Below, in pieces: positions 43,087 through 51,341 of a DNA stretch of 64,000 nucleotides. Under the pieces are notes generated by a model. The model did no database searches, had not been told where the DNA came from, and was given only the letters and a program-made list of their open reading frames with translations. Position 1 is the first letter of the stretch. The number at the start of each line of letters is the position of its first letter. The stretch covers positions 1 through 64,000 of the forward strand of contig CAYLUS010000007.1 of the NCBI GenBank assembly GCA_964386975.1, read 5' to 3'. The translations under genes and the position numbers were made by a program. Source of the DNA: UBA6136 sp964386975 (GTDB lineage Bacteria > Pseudomonadota > Gammaproteobacteria > Methylococcales > Methylococcaceae).

Positions 43087-43134
43087 GGGAGTCTCTCTCC
43101 GGAGGTTGAAATCAGCACAACACAAGACAACGCA

Positions 43135-44613
43135 TCAGGCATCATCCAGACCATTTTCTGCCATGGCGACCGCCTTGAAGACAGCGCGGCCCTTGTTGAG
43201 GGTTTCCTCCCACTCATTGCGGGGGATCGAATCATGCACCACACCGGCGCCAGCCTGAATATGGAGGGTCTGATCCTTGATCACGGCCGTACGGATGGCA
43301 ATGGCGGTATCGAGGTTGCCGGACCACCCCACATAGCCCACCGCACCCGAGTACACGCCGCGCTTGACCGGCTCCAATTCACCGATGATCTCCATGGCGC
43401 GGATCTTCGGTGCACCGCTGACGGTACCGGCAGGAAAGGTCGCTTCGATCACATCGAATGCATCCTTGCCATCCAGAAGCCTGCCCGTGACATTGGAGAC
43501 GATATGCATGACATGGCTGTAGCGTTCAATGATCATCTTGTCGGTGACCTTGACGCTCCCGGTCTGAGCAACGCGGCCGGTATCATTCCGCCCAAGGTCA
43601 ATCAGCATCAGATGTTCGGCAATTTCCTTGGGATCCTGGAGCAGTTCACGCTCCAGCGCCTGATCTTCCTCCGGGGTCTTTCCGCGGCGACGGGTGCCGG
43701 CAATCGGGCGAACCGTGACCATGCCATCCTCGAGACGAACCAGAATTTCAGGCGAGGATCCAACGATATGAAAATCCCCTAAATTGAGGAAAAACATATA
43801 GGGCGAGGGATTCAGGGAGCGCAAGGCACGATAGAGGTCCAGGGGGGGTGCCTCGAATGGAATCGACATGCGCTGCGAGAGGACCACCTGCATGACATCG
43901 CCTTCGACGATGTATTCCTTGATCCGCCGAACGCCCGCCTCGAAGCCCGCCTGGGTAAAGCCTGAGACAAAATCGGCCTCATCGACCTTCCTCCCTCTGG
44001 ACAAGGGACGCGCAGGGAGATCCGCCAGACGCAATCGTGAGATGGTCTCATCCAGATAGGCCAAGGCCTTCGCAAAAGACTGGCTTTCTGAAGGATCCGC
44101 GTGCGTAACAAGGAGCAATCGTCCCTTGAGATTATCGAACACCAGAACATCTTCGGAGACCATCAGCAGAATGTCGGGAACGCCAAGAGGATCGGGTTTA
44201 TCGACCTTGAGCTGAGGTTCGACATAGTGAATGGTTTCATAGCCAAAGTAGCCGACCAGACCGCCGGTGAAGCGCGGCAGACCCTCGATGTCGGGGACGC
44301 GGTAACAGGCCGCAAAGTCACGGATCCAGATCAGGGGATCGTCGACCTCAAAGGTCTCGTCGATCACACCGTTGCGCTCAATCTCGACCTGCGCACCGCG
44401 CACCCGGATCAAGGTCTTTGACGGCAGACCAATGATCGAATAACGGCCCCATTTTTCACCGCCCTGAACCGACTCGAAGAGGTAGGAATAGGGAAGATCC
44501 GCCAACTTGAGGTATGCACTTAAGGGTGTATCCAGGTCCGCCAGCACCTCACGCCATACCGGTATGCGGTTGTAACCCTCAAGGGCGTAACGTTGGAATG
44601 CGTCAGGGCTCAT
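43135..44613 (-). CDS. trpE: Anthranilate synthase component I
   Basis: A 492-residue chorismate-using enzyme that makes anthranilate, the first step of tryptophan synthesis. The N-terminal feedback region with SYLFESVQGGEKWGRYSI and the C-terminal catalytic core are complete: RPIAGTRRRGKT, LIDLGRNDTGRVAQTGSV, HIVSNVTGRL and FPAGTVSGAPKIRAMEIIGELE. It is the third gene of the rpe-gph-trpE unit. No leader peptide with tandem Trp codons or attenuator is visible in the 63-base gap before it. Confidence 0.97.
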   Translation of the reverse strand: MSPDAFQRYALEGYNRIPVWREVLADLDTPLSAYLKLADLPYSYLFESVQGGEKWGRYSIIGLPSKTLIRVRGAQVEIERNGVIDETFEVDDPLIWIRDFAACYRVPDIEGLPRFTGGLVGYFGYETIHYVEPQLKVDKPDPLGVPDILLMVSEDVLVFDNLKGRLLLVTHADPSESQSFAKALAYLDETISRLRLADLPARPLSRGRKVDEADFVSGFTQAGFEAGVRRIKEYIVEGDVMQVVLSQRMSIPFEAPPLDLYRALRSLNPSPYMFFLNLGDFHIVGSSPEILVRLEDGMVTVRPIAGTRRRGKTPEEDQALERELLQDPKEIAEHLMLIDLGRNDTGRVAQTGSVKVTDKMIIERYSHVMHIVSNVTGRLLDGKDAFDVIEATFPAGTVSGAPKIRAMEIIGELEPVKRGVYSGAVGYVGWSGNLDTAIAIRTAVIKDQTLHIQAGAGVVHDSIPRNEWEETLNKGRAVFKAVAMAENGLDDA

Positions 44614-44676
44614 GCAAAAATCCTCAGGGCTTTCCCGTCAGCGGAAAGTAAACAAAATCGATCCTCTGGAGCCAGA

Positions 44677-45360
44677 CTAGCACGGCAGCGAATCGAGAAG
44701 CGGCGGCAGGTCCTCCAGCGACTCAAGAATCAGGTCTGCACCCAGATCAGACACCGGTCCTTTGCCGTGATAGCCGTAGGCCACCATGGCGGACTGAAAG
44801 CCAGCGCGCCGGGCAGCCTCAGCATCTGCCTTGGAGTCTCCCACCATGAGGCTGTCCGCGAAGGTCACGCCCAATTCCCTCGCCACCCAATGCAGCGACT
44901 CCGGGTCGGGTTTTTGTTGCTCAAACTGATCACCCGAGGCCACCCGGTCAAAGAAATCGAGGATTCCAAAGCGCTCAAGCACGGGCTTTGTAAATGCAGA
45001 GTCCTTATTGGTCACCAGCGCCAGCGCATAGCCCTTCGCCTTCAGACGCTCAAGACAGGCCTTGGCCCCTGGATAGAGCCTGGAGCGGACACTCAGGTTT
45101 TCGCCATAGAACTGCCGATAGAGCCCAAGCCCCTTTTCGAATGCCTTGGGTTCATGGGAGGGATGGTCTTCGCCCGTCAGCGCCCTTTTGACCAGCATGG
45201 CCATACCGTCGCCGACCCAATCGCGCACCCGCGCCTCCCCTGCAGGCGGAAGACCCAGATGGATCAGCATCTGGTCGATCGCGAATGCGAGGTCCGGCGC
45301 GCTATCGACCAGGGTGCCGTCCAGGTCGAAGACGATCAGTGATGGCCGCCGCCGCAACAT
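44677..45360 (-). CDS. gph: Phosphoglycolate phosphatase
   Basis: A 227-residue HAD-superfamily phosphatase that removes 2-phosphoglycolate arising from DNA repair or RuBisCO oxygenation. The nucleophile motif FDLDGTLVDSAPDLAFAID, motif II LVTNKDSAF, motif III KPDPESLHW and VGDSKADAEAARRAG are present. It lies between rpe and trpE, as in many gammaproteobacteria, and its start overlaps the rpe end by 25 bases. Confidence 0.93.
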   Translation of the reverse strand: MLRRRPSLIVFDLDGTLVDSAPDLAFAIDQMLIHLGLPPAGEARVRDWVGDGMAMLVKRALTGEDHPSHEPKAFEKGLGLYRQFYGENLSVRSRLYPGAKACLERLKAKGYALALVTNKDSAFTKPVLERFGILDFFDRVASGDQFEQQKPDPESLHWVARELGVTFADSLMVGDSKADAEAARRAGFQSAMVAYGYHGKGPVSDLGADLILESLEDLPPLLDSLPC

Positions 45361-46070
45361 CCGCCAGTTTGGTGAGCGGGCGCCTTGGCCTGAGCCAGTT
45401 CGTCACGCAGCGCCTTGATGATGGTGTCATAGCGATTCGGATCGCCATCACGCGCCGCACCGAATACGGCAGATCCAGCAACAAAGGTGTCTACCCCGGC
45501 CTCGCGAATTTCGCGAATATTGGCAGGACCCACACCGCCATCAATCTCAAGCCGGATATCCCGACCGGACGCCTGAATGATCTGGCTGACATGACGGGCC
45601 TTGTCGAGCACGTAGGGAATGAATTTCTGACCACCGAAGCCGGGGTTGACGGACATCAGCAGAATCATGTCGATCTTTTCCAGGGTGTATTCCAGTACAT
45701 CGATCGGACTCGCCGGGTTAAAGACCAGACCTGCCTTGCAACCGGATTCCTTAATCAGACCCAGGGTCCGATCAACATGTTCGGAGGCTTCGGGATGAAA
45801 GGTGATATAGCTCGCACCGGCTTTGGCAAAATCGGGAATGATCCGATCCACCGGCTTGACCATGAGGTGCACATCGATCGGTGCGGTGACGCCATAGCTT
45901 CTCAGCGCGTCACAGACCAAAGGTCCGATCGTCAGGTTCGGGACATAGTGGTTGTCCATGACATCGAAATGAACCACATCCGCTCCCGCCTTGAGAACGT
46001 TTGCAACTTCCTCACCCAGACGGGCAAAGTCAGCGGACAAGATGGAGGGGGCAATCCATGGGGCATTCAT
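45336..46070 (-). CDS. rpe: Ribulose-phosphate 3-epimerase
   Basis: A 244-residue TIM-barrel metalloenzyme of the pentose phosphate and Calvin pathways. APSILSADFARLGEE, the metal-binding HFDVMDNHYVPNLTIGP, VHLMV and the second metal site EIDGGVG are intact. The C-terminus ends in a Cys/Gly/His tail (QTGGCCGGGHH) that is unusual and could bind metal. It is the first gene of the rpe-gph-trpE-trpGDC unit. Confidence 0.96.
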   Translation of the reverse strand: MNAPWIAPSILSADFARLGEEVANVLKAGADVVHFDVMDNHYVPNLTIGPLVCDALRSYGVTAPIDVHLMVKPVDRIIPDFAKAGASYITFHPEASEHVDRTLGLIKESGCKAGLVFNPASPIDVLEYTLEKIDMILLMSVNPGFGGQKFIPYVLDKARHVSQIIQASGRDIRLEIDGGVGPANIREIREAGVDTFVAGSAVFGAARDGDPNRYDTIIKALRDELAQAKAPAHQTGGCCGGGHH

Positions 46071-46164
46071 GTTGAGAGACTCTCTTGAGGATGGGTAACT
46101 GGGCTGAGACCGCGGGTTCCCGCTCAGCGCGGCCAGCAGGGGTTCCGGTCATCATAAACTCAGC

Positions 46165-46193
46165 ATTGTCCCATCTGCCCAGATTCACGGCAA
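46165..46193 (-). promoter_or_regulatory. Candidate sigma-70 promoter of the rpe-gph-trp operon
   Basis: On the minus strand, TTGCCG (46188-46193) and GACAAT (46165-46170) are separated by 17 bases. Each matches the consensus at four of six positions. The leader to rpe would be about 88 bases. The remaining part of the 230-base gap between rpe and the lipoprotein gene shows nothing I can support. Confidence 0.35.
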
Positions 46194-46302
46194 GGCTGGC
46201 TTGTTGCGCGTCGCCCCATGGCAAGCGTGCCAATTGCTGCCACAAGCATTCAGTAACCCAAAGGCCATCACCTGCGGCAGGAGGGGCATCCTGGGAACGG
46301 TT

Positions 46303-47172
46303 TCAATCGGGCGCGCCGGCCCCATTTTCAGAATCCGCATGCCGATCGCCAAGACCAGAAAGCAGGGTCGGTTTTAGCAAAAAAGCCGGCTGCCAAACCT
46401 CCTCCCAGCAACAGCTGTGATCAATGCCTTTGATGACGGTGACTTGTGCGCCCACCCGCGCACTCGCTGCGGGCAGAGAGACTTCCAGGGGAATCTCGAG
46501 GTCCTTTTCCGCGAGAAAGTGCTGTTCCCCGTATGCTCGCAACTTGGGGTCTAGCATGGGATTGATGGAACCCGTCAAGGGCGAATAGTGGTGATAGCGG
46601 GTCCAAGCATCCGTGTCCAGATTCCCACTCAAGGTCACCACGCCCACCACCTTGGTCAACCGATTGGCGATCAGGATCGCCAGCGCACCGCCCCCACTGT
46701 GACCGATCAGAACAAGGCGGGCTATTCCATTCTCCCGAGCATATTGGTCAAGCGCCAGAGCCATGCGCGTGACGGTCTCCAGACTGTATCGGGCAGAGGT
46801 CCATTGTCCCGGATGACAACTCCAATCCATCGTCCGTGTCCCATAGCAGGGCCTTACGAGATAAATGGAGGCCTCAGGATCCCTGGCCATCAACCGCAGC
46901 ATGAGCGGATTATGCGTATTGGGATTGGCCGAGACGACATGCGGCGTCAACCAGGGTTGACCATCCCCCTCCAGATACACATGAAGCTCACGCTGTTGAA
47001 TTGGAGATCGATGGACGTAGGCCTCAAGTTCACTGCCGGGGGGGCCCAGGTAAACGGACTTGAAACCCAAGGCCGTCGCCTCGCGATCGGCTGAAGTCCT
47101 CATCGATCCGCAGCCAACGAGGCTGATTGCAAGCCCGAGCAGGATAGAAAAATAGAGGGCTGGCCGATACAT
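46303..47172 (-). CDS. Alpha/beta-hydrolase lipoprotein
   Basis: A 289-residue predicted lipoprotein (lipobox LVGC after a signal peptide beginning MYRPALYFSILLG). The hydrolase fold is indicated by HVYLEGDGQPW, the nucleophile elbow GHSGGGALAI, VVTLSGNLD, and a likely catalytic His in GIDHSCCW. The Asp of the triad is not certain. It is likely periplasmic or surface-exposed. It is divergent from tagH and 84 bases from it; whether it belongs to the T6SS locus is unknown. Confidence 0.72.
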   Translation of the reverse strand: MYRPALYFSILLGLAISLVGCGSMRTSADREATALGFKSVYLGPPGSELEAYVHRSPIQQRELHVYLEGDGQPWLTPHVVSANPNTHNPLMLRLMARDPEASIYLVRPCYGTRTMDWSCHPGQWTSARYSLETVTRMALALDQYARENGIARLVLIGHSGGGALAILIANRLTKVVGVVTLSGNLDTDAWTRYHHYSPLTGSINPMLDPKLRAYGEQHFLAEKDLEIPLEVSLPAASARVGAQVTVIKGIDHSCCWEEVWQPAFLLKPTLLSGLGDRHADSENGAGAPD

Positions 47173-47256
47173 CAGAAATTCCAAGGCCTCCCGATTCGGA
47201 CAAAACCGCGAGGCTTTGTTCTATCATGGCCGAAGTTCAATGAGGACTGGCAGACT

Positions 47257-48516
47257 ATGGTTGGAGCCATGCTAACGCTACGAGTGCTCAGTATACGTTC
47301 GATGACGCCCCCAGACGCTCATGAGGTGGTTGTCGATGGGACCGAGGCCACGATCGGCAGAGCTCCTGGCAACCTCCTGGCCCTGACAGATGACCCAGCC
47401 ATTTCGAGGGTTCATGCCAAGGTGATCCCATCCGGTGATCTATACCTGCTCCGGGACCTGAGCGCGAATGGTACGGTGTTACAACGACAAGGCAAAAATT
47501 TAGACCTCAATCAGGAAGAAAGCGCCCTCGAGAATGGTGACCTCATCAAAATTGGTGATTACCTGATCGCGGTCGAATTGACGACTAAGCCTGCAGTGGC
47601 ATCCTCGCTGCAAGGGCCATCGATCCGGGCTCAGGATCAACCTGAGGTTCAACCGTTTCCTTGGCCCGATTCTGGTGAGGATCCCTTCAACTGGCCCCAG
47701 GACATCCACAAACCAGCAGATCCCTTTGCACCCCAGCAGCCCCCTTTGGCTGCATCCGCAGTAGAGGGCTTAGAGCACTCGGGATTTGCAGTGGACCCGT
47801 TCATGGACCTTCTGAACCACTTTGCCGAATCCGCAACACCTGACGAGCCAAGCATCCGTCCTGCGGGGGCCAAACCGCTGATGGAGGCATCAGCGGGCTT
47901 CAACGTGCCCGCCTCAACTCCACCGGAAAATAGCAATTCCGCCCTGCTGGCAGCTTTCTTCGACGGCACCGGTTTGACCTTCAACCCAGAGGATTTTGAG
48001 ACGACCGAGGCAAAAGAACGGTTCATGCATCATCTTGGACGACTGATGCGCGTCTTGGCAGAAGAAGGGAGAAAATCAGCAAGCGCACGCGCAGCGGTCA
48101 AAAGAGAGTTGCATCTGGACGTCACTCAACTGCGAAGCCGGAGCAACAACCCCCTTAAATTCTGCTCAAGCAACGAATCCGCTCTTCGGGGGCTTCTCGG
48201 ACTTGAAGCTGAGACATACATCGACGGTGAAAGCGCCATTCAAGAGGTTTTCAGAGATCAGCTTGAACAGCAGCTGGCCATTCAGGCGGCACTTCAAGCC
48301 TCTGTCCAAACCATGCTCAGGAGCTTCGAACCCGATACCCTGCTCAAGGAGCAACCTGAGACGGGCAGTCTATTTTCAGCCAAGGGAAAAGTCTGGGACC
48401 ATTATGTCGAAGCCTATCCAAGGCTGGTTGAAAATGCGCTCAAGAATATCTACGGCGAGGTGTTTCGTTCCGTATACGAACGACAGATTGCCATTCTCAA
48501 GGATCGAGAAGCTTGA
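47257..48516 (+). CDS. tagH: T6SS FHA-domain protein TagH (Fha)
   Basis: A 419-residue cytosolic regulator and scaffold of type VI secretion. The N-terminal FHA domain (about residues 10-105) has the phosphothreonine-binding features IGRAPGNLLAL, SRVHAKV and LSANGTVL. A low-complexity Pro/Ser linker follows, and the C-terminal helical domain (FFDGTGLTFNPEDF to the end) is typical of T6SS Fha proteins. In Pseudomonas H1-T6SS Fha1 is switched by PpkA and PppA; here a phosphatase is encoded downstream as a TagF fusion. It is the first gene of the cluster. Either the ATG at 47257 or at 47269 could be the start. Confidence 0.88.
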   Translation: MVGAMLTLRVLSIRSMTPPDAHEVVVDGTEATIGRAPGNLLALTDDPAISRVHAKVIPSGDLYLLRDLSANGTVLQRQGKNLDLNQEESALENGDLIKIGDYLIAVELTTKPAVASSLQGPSIRAQDQPEVQPFPWPDSGEDPFNWPQDIHKPADPFAPQQPPLAASAVEGLEHSGFAVDPFMDLLNHFAESATPDEPSIRPAGAKPLMEASAGFNVPASTPPENSNSALLAAFFDGTGLTFNPEDFETTEAKERFMHHLGRLMRVLAEEGRKSASARAAVKRELHLDVTQLRSRSNNPLKFCSSNESALRGLLGLEAETYIDGESAIQEVFRDQLEQQLAIQAALQASVQTMLRSFEPDTLLKEQPETGSLFSAKGKVWDHYVEAYPRLVENALKNIYGEVFRSVYERQIAILKDREA

Positions 48517-48551
48517 CTGCTCCCCCATCGATTTAGCGTCAGGAAAAATGC

Positions 48552-49889
48552 ATGGCTGATTCAAACCGCATCCTCTGGTCCGAAGGCATGTTCCTCCGGC
48601 CGCAGCATTTTCAGCAGCAAGACCGTTACCATGAGTCGGTCTTACAGCAAATCCAGAAGAGCCTGAAACCCCATTGGTGGGGATTCCTCGATGTGGATTT
48701 GGATGCCAACCTCTATAAGCAAGGCAAGCTCGCTCTAACCCGAGCCACCGGGATCTTTCAGGATGGTACACCGTTCGACATGCCCGGTCGGGACCCCCTT
48801 CCGGCCATTCTCGACCTCAATGGCACCGTCAATAATGAGAAGGTCTTCCTGGGACTGCCTATCCGAAAGCAGGGTGCTACTGAATTTGACCGGGAGTCCC
48901 AGCCAGACCCCCTGTGCAGATACCGCGAAGCCGAGCGAGAGGCGATAGATACGCTGGTCGGATCGGATTCAAGCTATCCGATCCATATCGGCCTGCTCAA
49001 AACGCGCCTTCTGCTCGAATCCGAGGAGCGATCAGGCTACCAATGCCTCCTGATTGCAGAGGTTCAGGAACTGAGACGTGAAGTCGGCATCGAACTTAAG
49101 CCCACGCTCATACCTACCCACCTCGCACTCGCCGCGGCTCCTTCCGTCTCGGGATTCATCAAGTCATTGATTGGAAAATTGGGCATTCGGGGAGATGAGC
49201 TGGCGGCTCGGCTCGGCTCGGTGACTGGCGGGGCCATCGCCCAGCAATCCGATTTCATGCTGCTCCAAGCCATTAATCGCTATGAATCTCATCTGCGTGT
49301 CATCGAAGCATCAGGCAACAGCCACCCCGAGCCCCTTTTTGCGCTGCTCGCCTCCCTTGCAGGAGAGCTGAGCACATTTTTCAGCGACTCCAGACGACCC
49401 CGCCCTCTGAAACCCTATGTACATGACGATCCCGAGATCTGCTTTGCCCCCTTATTCGAGGAACTGGACTGGCTCCTTGGCAAAGTCAAGGATGCGGGTG
49501 CCGTTCGAATCCCTCTCCAGAACCCAAGACCCGGTATTTATGGTGCTCAACGCCCTGACCCCACCTTGATCGAAAATGCCCTGTTCATCCTGGCTGTAAA
49601 GGCCGACATGCCCGCTCCAGCCGTCCAATCCCAGTTTCCCTTGCAGACCAAGATTGCGCCGGTGGAAAAAATCCAGCAATTGGTCCTGACCCAAATACCG
49701 GGGATACCCCTCGTTCCCCTTCCCGTAGCTCCGAGGCAGATCCCGTTTCACGTGGGATTTTGTTACTTCGAATTGAACCAGCAACATGAAATGTGGAGAG
49801 AAATCCGTAGCTCCGGGGGATTTGCATTCCACATTGGCGGACAATTTCCCGGCCTCGAACTTGAATTTTGGGCCATCAAAAAAAACTGA
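48552..49889 (+). CDS. tssK: T6SS baseplate protein TssK
   Basis: A 445-residue trimeric connector between the baseplate and the membrane complex. The conserved N-terminus WSEGMFLRPQHFQQQDRYHE and the C-terminal receptor-like domain ending FHIGGQFPGLELEFWAIKK are typical. An AGGA ribosome-binding site precedes the ATG at 48552. It follows tagH by 35 bases. A lipoprotein gene tssJ, which commonly lies between these two, is absent. Confidence 0.94.
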   Translation: MADSNRILWSEGMFLRPQHFQQQDRYHESVLQQIQKSLKPHWWGFLDVDLDANLYKQGKLALTRATGIFQDGTPFDMPGRDPLPAILDLNGTVNNEKVFLGLPIRKQGATEFDRESQPDPLCRYREAEREAIDTLVGSDSSYPIHIGLLKTRLLLESEERSGYQCLLIAEVQELRREVGIELKPTLIPTHLALAAAPSVSGFIKSLIGKLGIRGDELAARLGSVTGGAIAQQSDFMLLQAINRYESHLRVIEASGNSHPEPLFALLASLAGELSTFFSDSRRPRPLKPYVHDDPEICFAPLFEELDWLLGKVKDAGAVRIPLQNPRPGIYGAQRPDPTLIENALFILAVKADMPAPAVQSQFPLQTKIAPVEKIQQLVLTQIPGIPLVPLPVAPRQIPFHVGFCYFELNQQHEMWREIRSSGGFAFHIGGQFPGLELEFWAIKKN

Positions 49890-50017
49890 AGGTGTTCGAT
49901 CCGTCATGAACCCGATCCTTGCAGCCACAAACCCTTTGCTTGGGTTGTCAGGCGATCGTCAAATGCCCTTTCTTGAACAGACAACTCTAAAACGCGGGAT
50001 TTTCGCGAGATACCGAC

Positions 50018-51334
50018 ATGAATGATGATCCCTTTGCGCCCCTGGAGGATCCAGAAGCAACCATCATCCGGCCAAATCCCGGTGGCATGAACCCCACCCC
50101 GCCGTCGCTTCCCACCCCCCGGCGGCAGACGCCCTCAAGCAGCGCAAATCCCCAAGCACTCAAAGCTGCCGTTGAGCTCCTTAACCAAGGGGCCATGATG
50201 AAATCCAATCCGCTGGTTTCACAAGCGGTCTCTATCATCCTGCTTGCAATCCGCCTTCGGACGATGCCTGAATATGCTGCCGTAGACACGCTCTACAGAG
50301 ACCTCGCAGAACGCATTCGTCTCTATGCTGAGCGCGGTTTGGCGAGTGGGCTCGATGCGCGGGAGGTCCGCGTGGCAAGTTATGGGCTGTGCGCATTTAT
50401 TGATGAGGCCGTTCTGGCCACCCCTTGGGGCTCCCGAAGCTTCTGGGCCCATCAGAGTCTGCTGGTCAAGTTCCACGGGGACACATGGGGCGGAGAGAAG
50501 GTTTTTGATTTCATCACCTCCTGCCTCAGCCAACCAAGCCGGCATCAACAATTGATCGGTTTTTTCTGGATCCTGATCACCCTCGGCTTCAAGGGAAAAT
50601 TTGGCGTCATCGATCAGGGTAGCGTCCGACTTGATGCGGTTCGGAACGATCTGTACGGAAGCATGGAGGTCGCACGAGGTGCCCGTGGCCTGTGGCTCTC
50701 CGATCAGTGGCGTGGACTTACTGGCCAACCAAGAGCCTTGCTAAGCGAGGCCCCTGCATGGACCGTCATCGCCTTGGCAGTGACCCTCATGCTGACCGTC
50801 TATTTGGCCTTTCTTTTCATGCTCTCCAAGGATTCTGAGTCGGCAGCGCGAAAAGTCTACGCCTATGCCAACTCCAAACTCGCCCTACCCGCACCTGCCC
50901 TGCCGCCTCCCATCAAGGCTGCTCGTGCGGAGCGCTTCCGACGGATTCTTGCCAGCGATATTGCGGCTAATCGCGTCGAAGTGATTGATGACCGACTGAT
51001 TCGCATCAGGGACTCGTTTGCATCGGGTAGTGATCGCATCAAACCGGAATTCATCCCGATGCTGAGCAAGATTGCCGAAGAACTCGCTGATGGTGGAGAC
51101 CGGGTACTCGTCACCGGCCATACCGACTCTCAGCCAATCTTCAGCGCAAAATTTCCGTCCAATTTTGACCTGTCCATGTCCAGGGCCAATCATGTGGCAC
51201 AGATGCTCAGGGCTTCCTCAAAAAAAGAGGGTCTCATCCATAGTGAGGGACGGGCCGATTTTGAACCCCTGGTCATTGAGGATTCGCCCAAAAGCCGCGC
51301 AGTGAACCGCCGCGTTGACATTCAAATTCAGTGA
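50018..51334 (+). CDS. tssL: T6SS membrane protein TssL with OmpA-like peptidoglycan-binding domain
   Basis: A 438-residue inner-membrane protein of the TssJLM complex. A Pro-rich N-terminus is followed by the DotU/TssL cytosolic domain (ERGLASGLDAREVRVASYGLCAFIDEAVL, SLLVKFHGDTWGGEKVF), a membrane segment (about residues 247-269) and a periplasmic OmpA-like domain with VLVTGHTDSQPI, NFDLSMSRANHVAQML and the AVNRRVDIQIQ end. The built-in peptidoglycan-binding domain marks a specialised TssL. The start at 50018 has only a weak upstream site. It precedes tssM. Confidence 0.93.
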   Translation: MNDDPFAPLEDPEATIIRPNPGGMNPTPPSLPTPRRQTPSSSANPQALKAAVELLNQGAMMKSNPLVSQAVSIILLAIRLRTMPEYAAVDTLYRDLAERIRLYAERGLASGLDAREVRVASYGLCAFIDEAVLATPWGSRSFWAHQSLLVKFHGDTWGGEKVFDFITSCLSQPSRHQQLIGFFWILITLGFKGKFGVIDQGSVRLDAVRNDLYGSMEVARGARGLWLSDQWRGLTGQPRALLSEAPAWTVIALAVTLMLTVYLAFLFMLSKDSESAARKVYAYANSKLALPAPALPPPIKAARAERFRRILASDIAANRVEVIDDRLIRIRDSFASGSDRIKPEFIPMLSKIAEELADGGDRVLVTGHTDSQPIFSAKFPSNFDLSMSRANHVAQMLRASSKKEGLIHSEGRADFEPLVIEDSPKSRAVNRRVDIQIQ

Positions 51335-51341
51335 TTCGACC

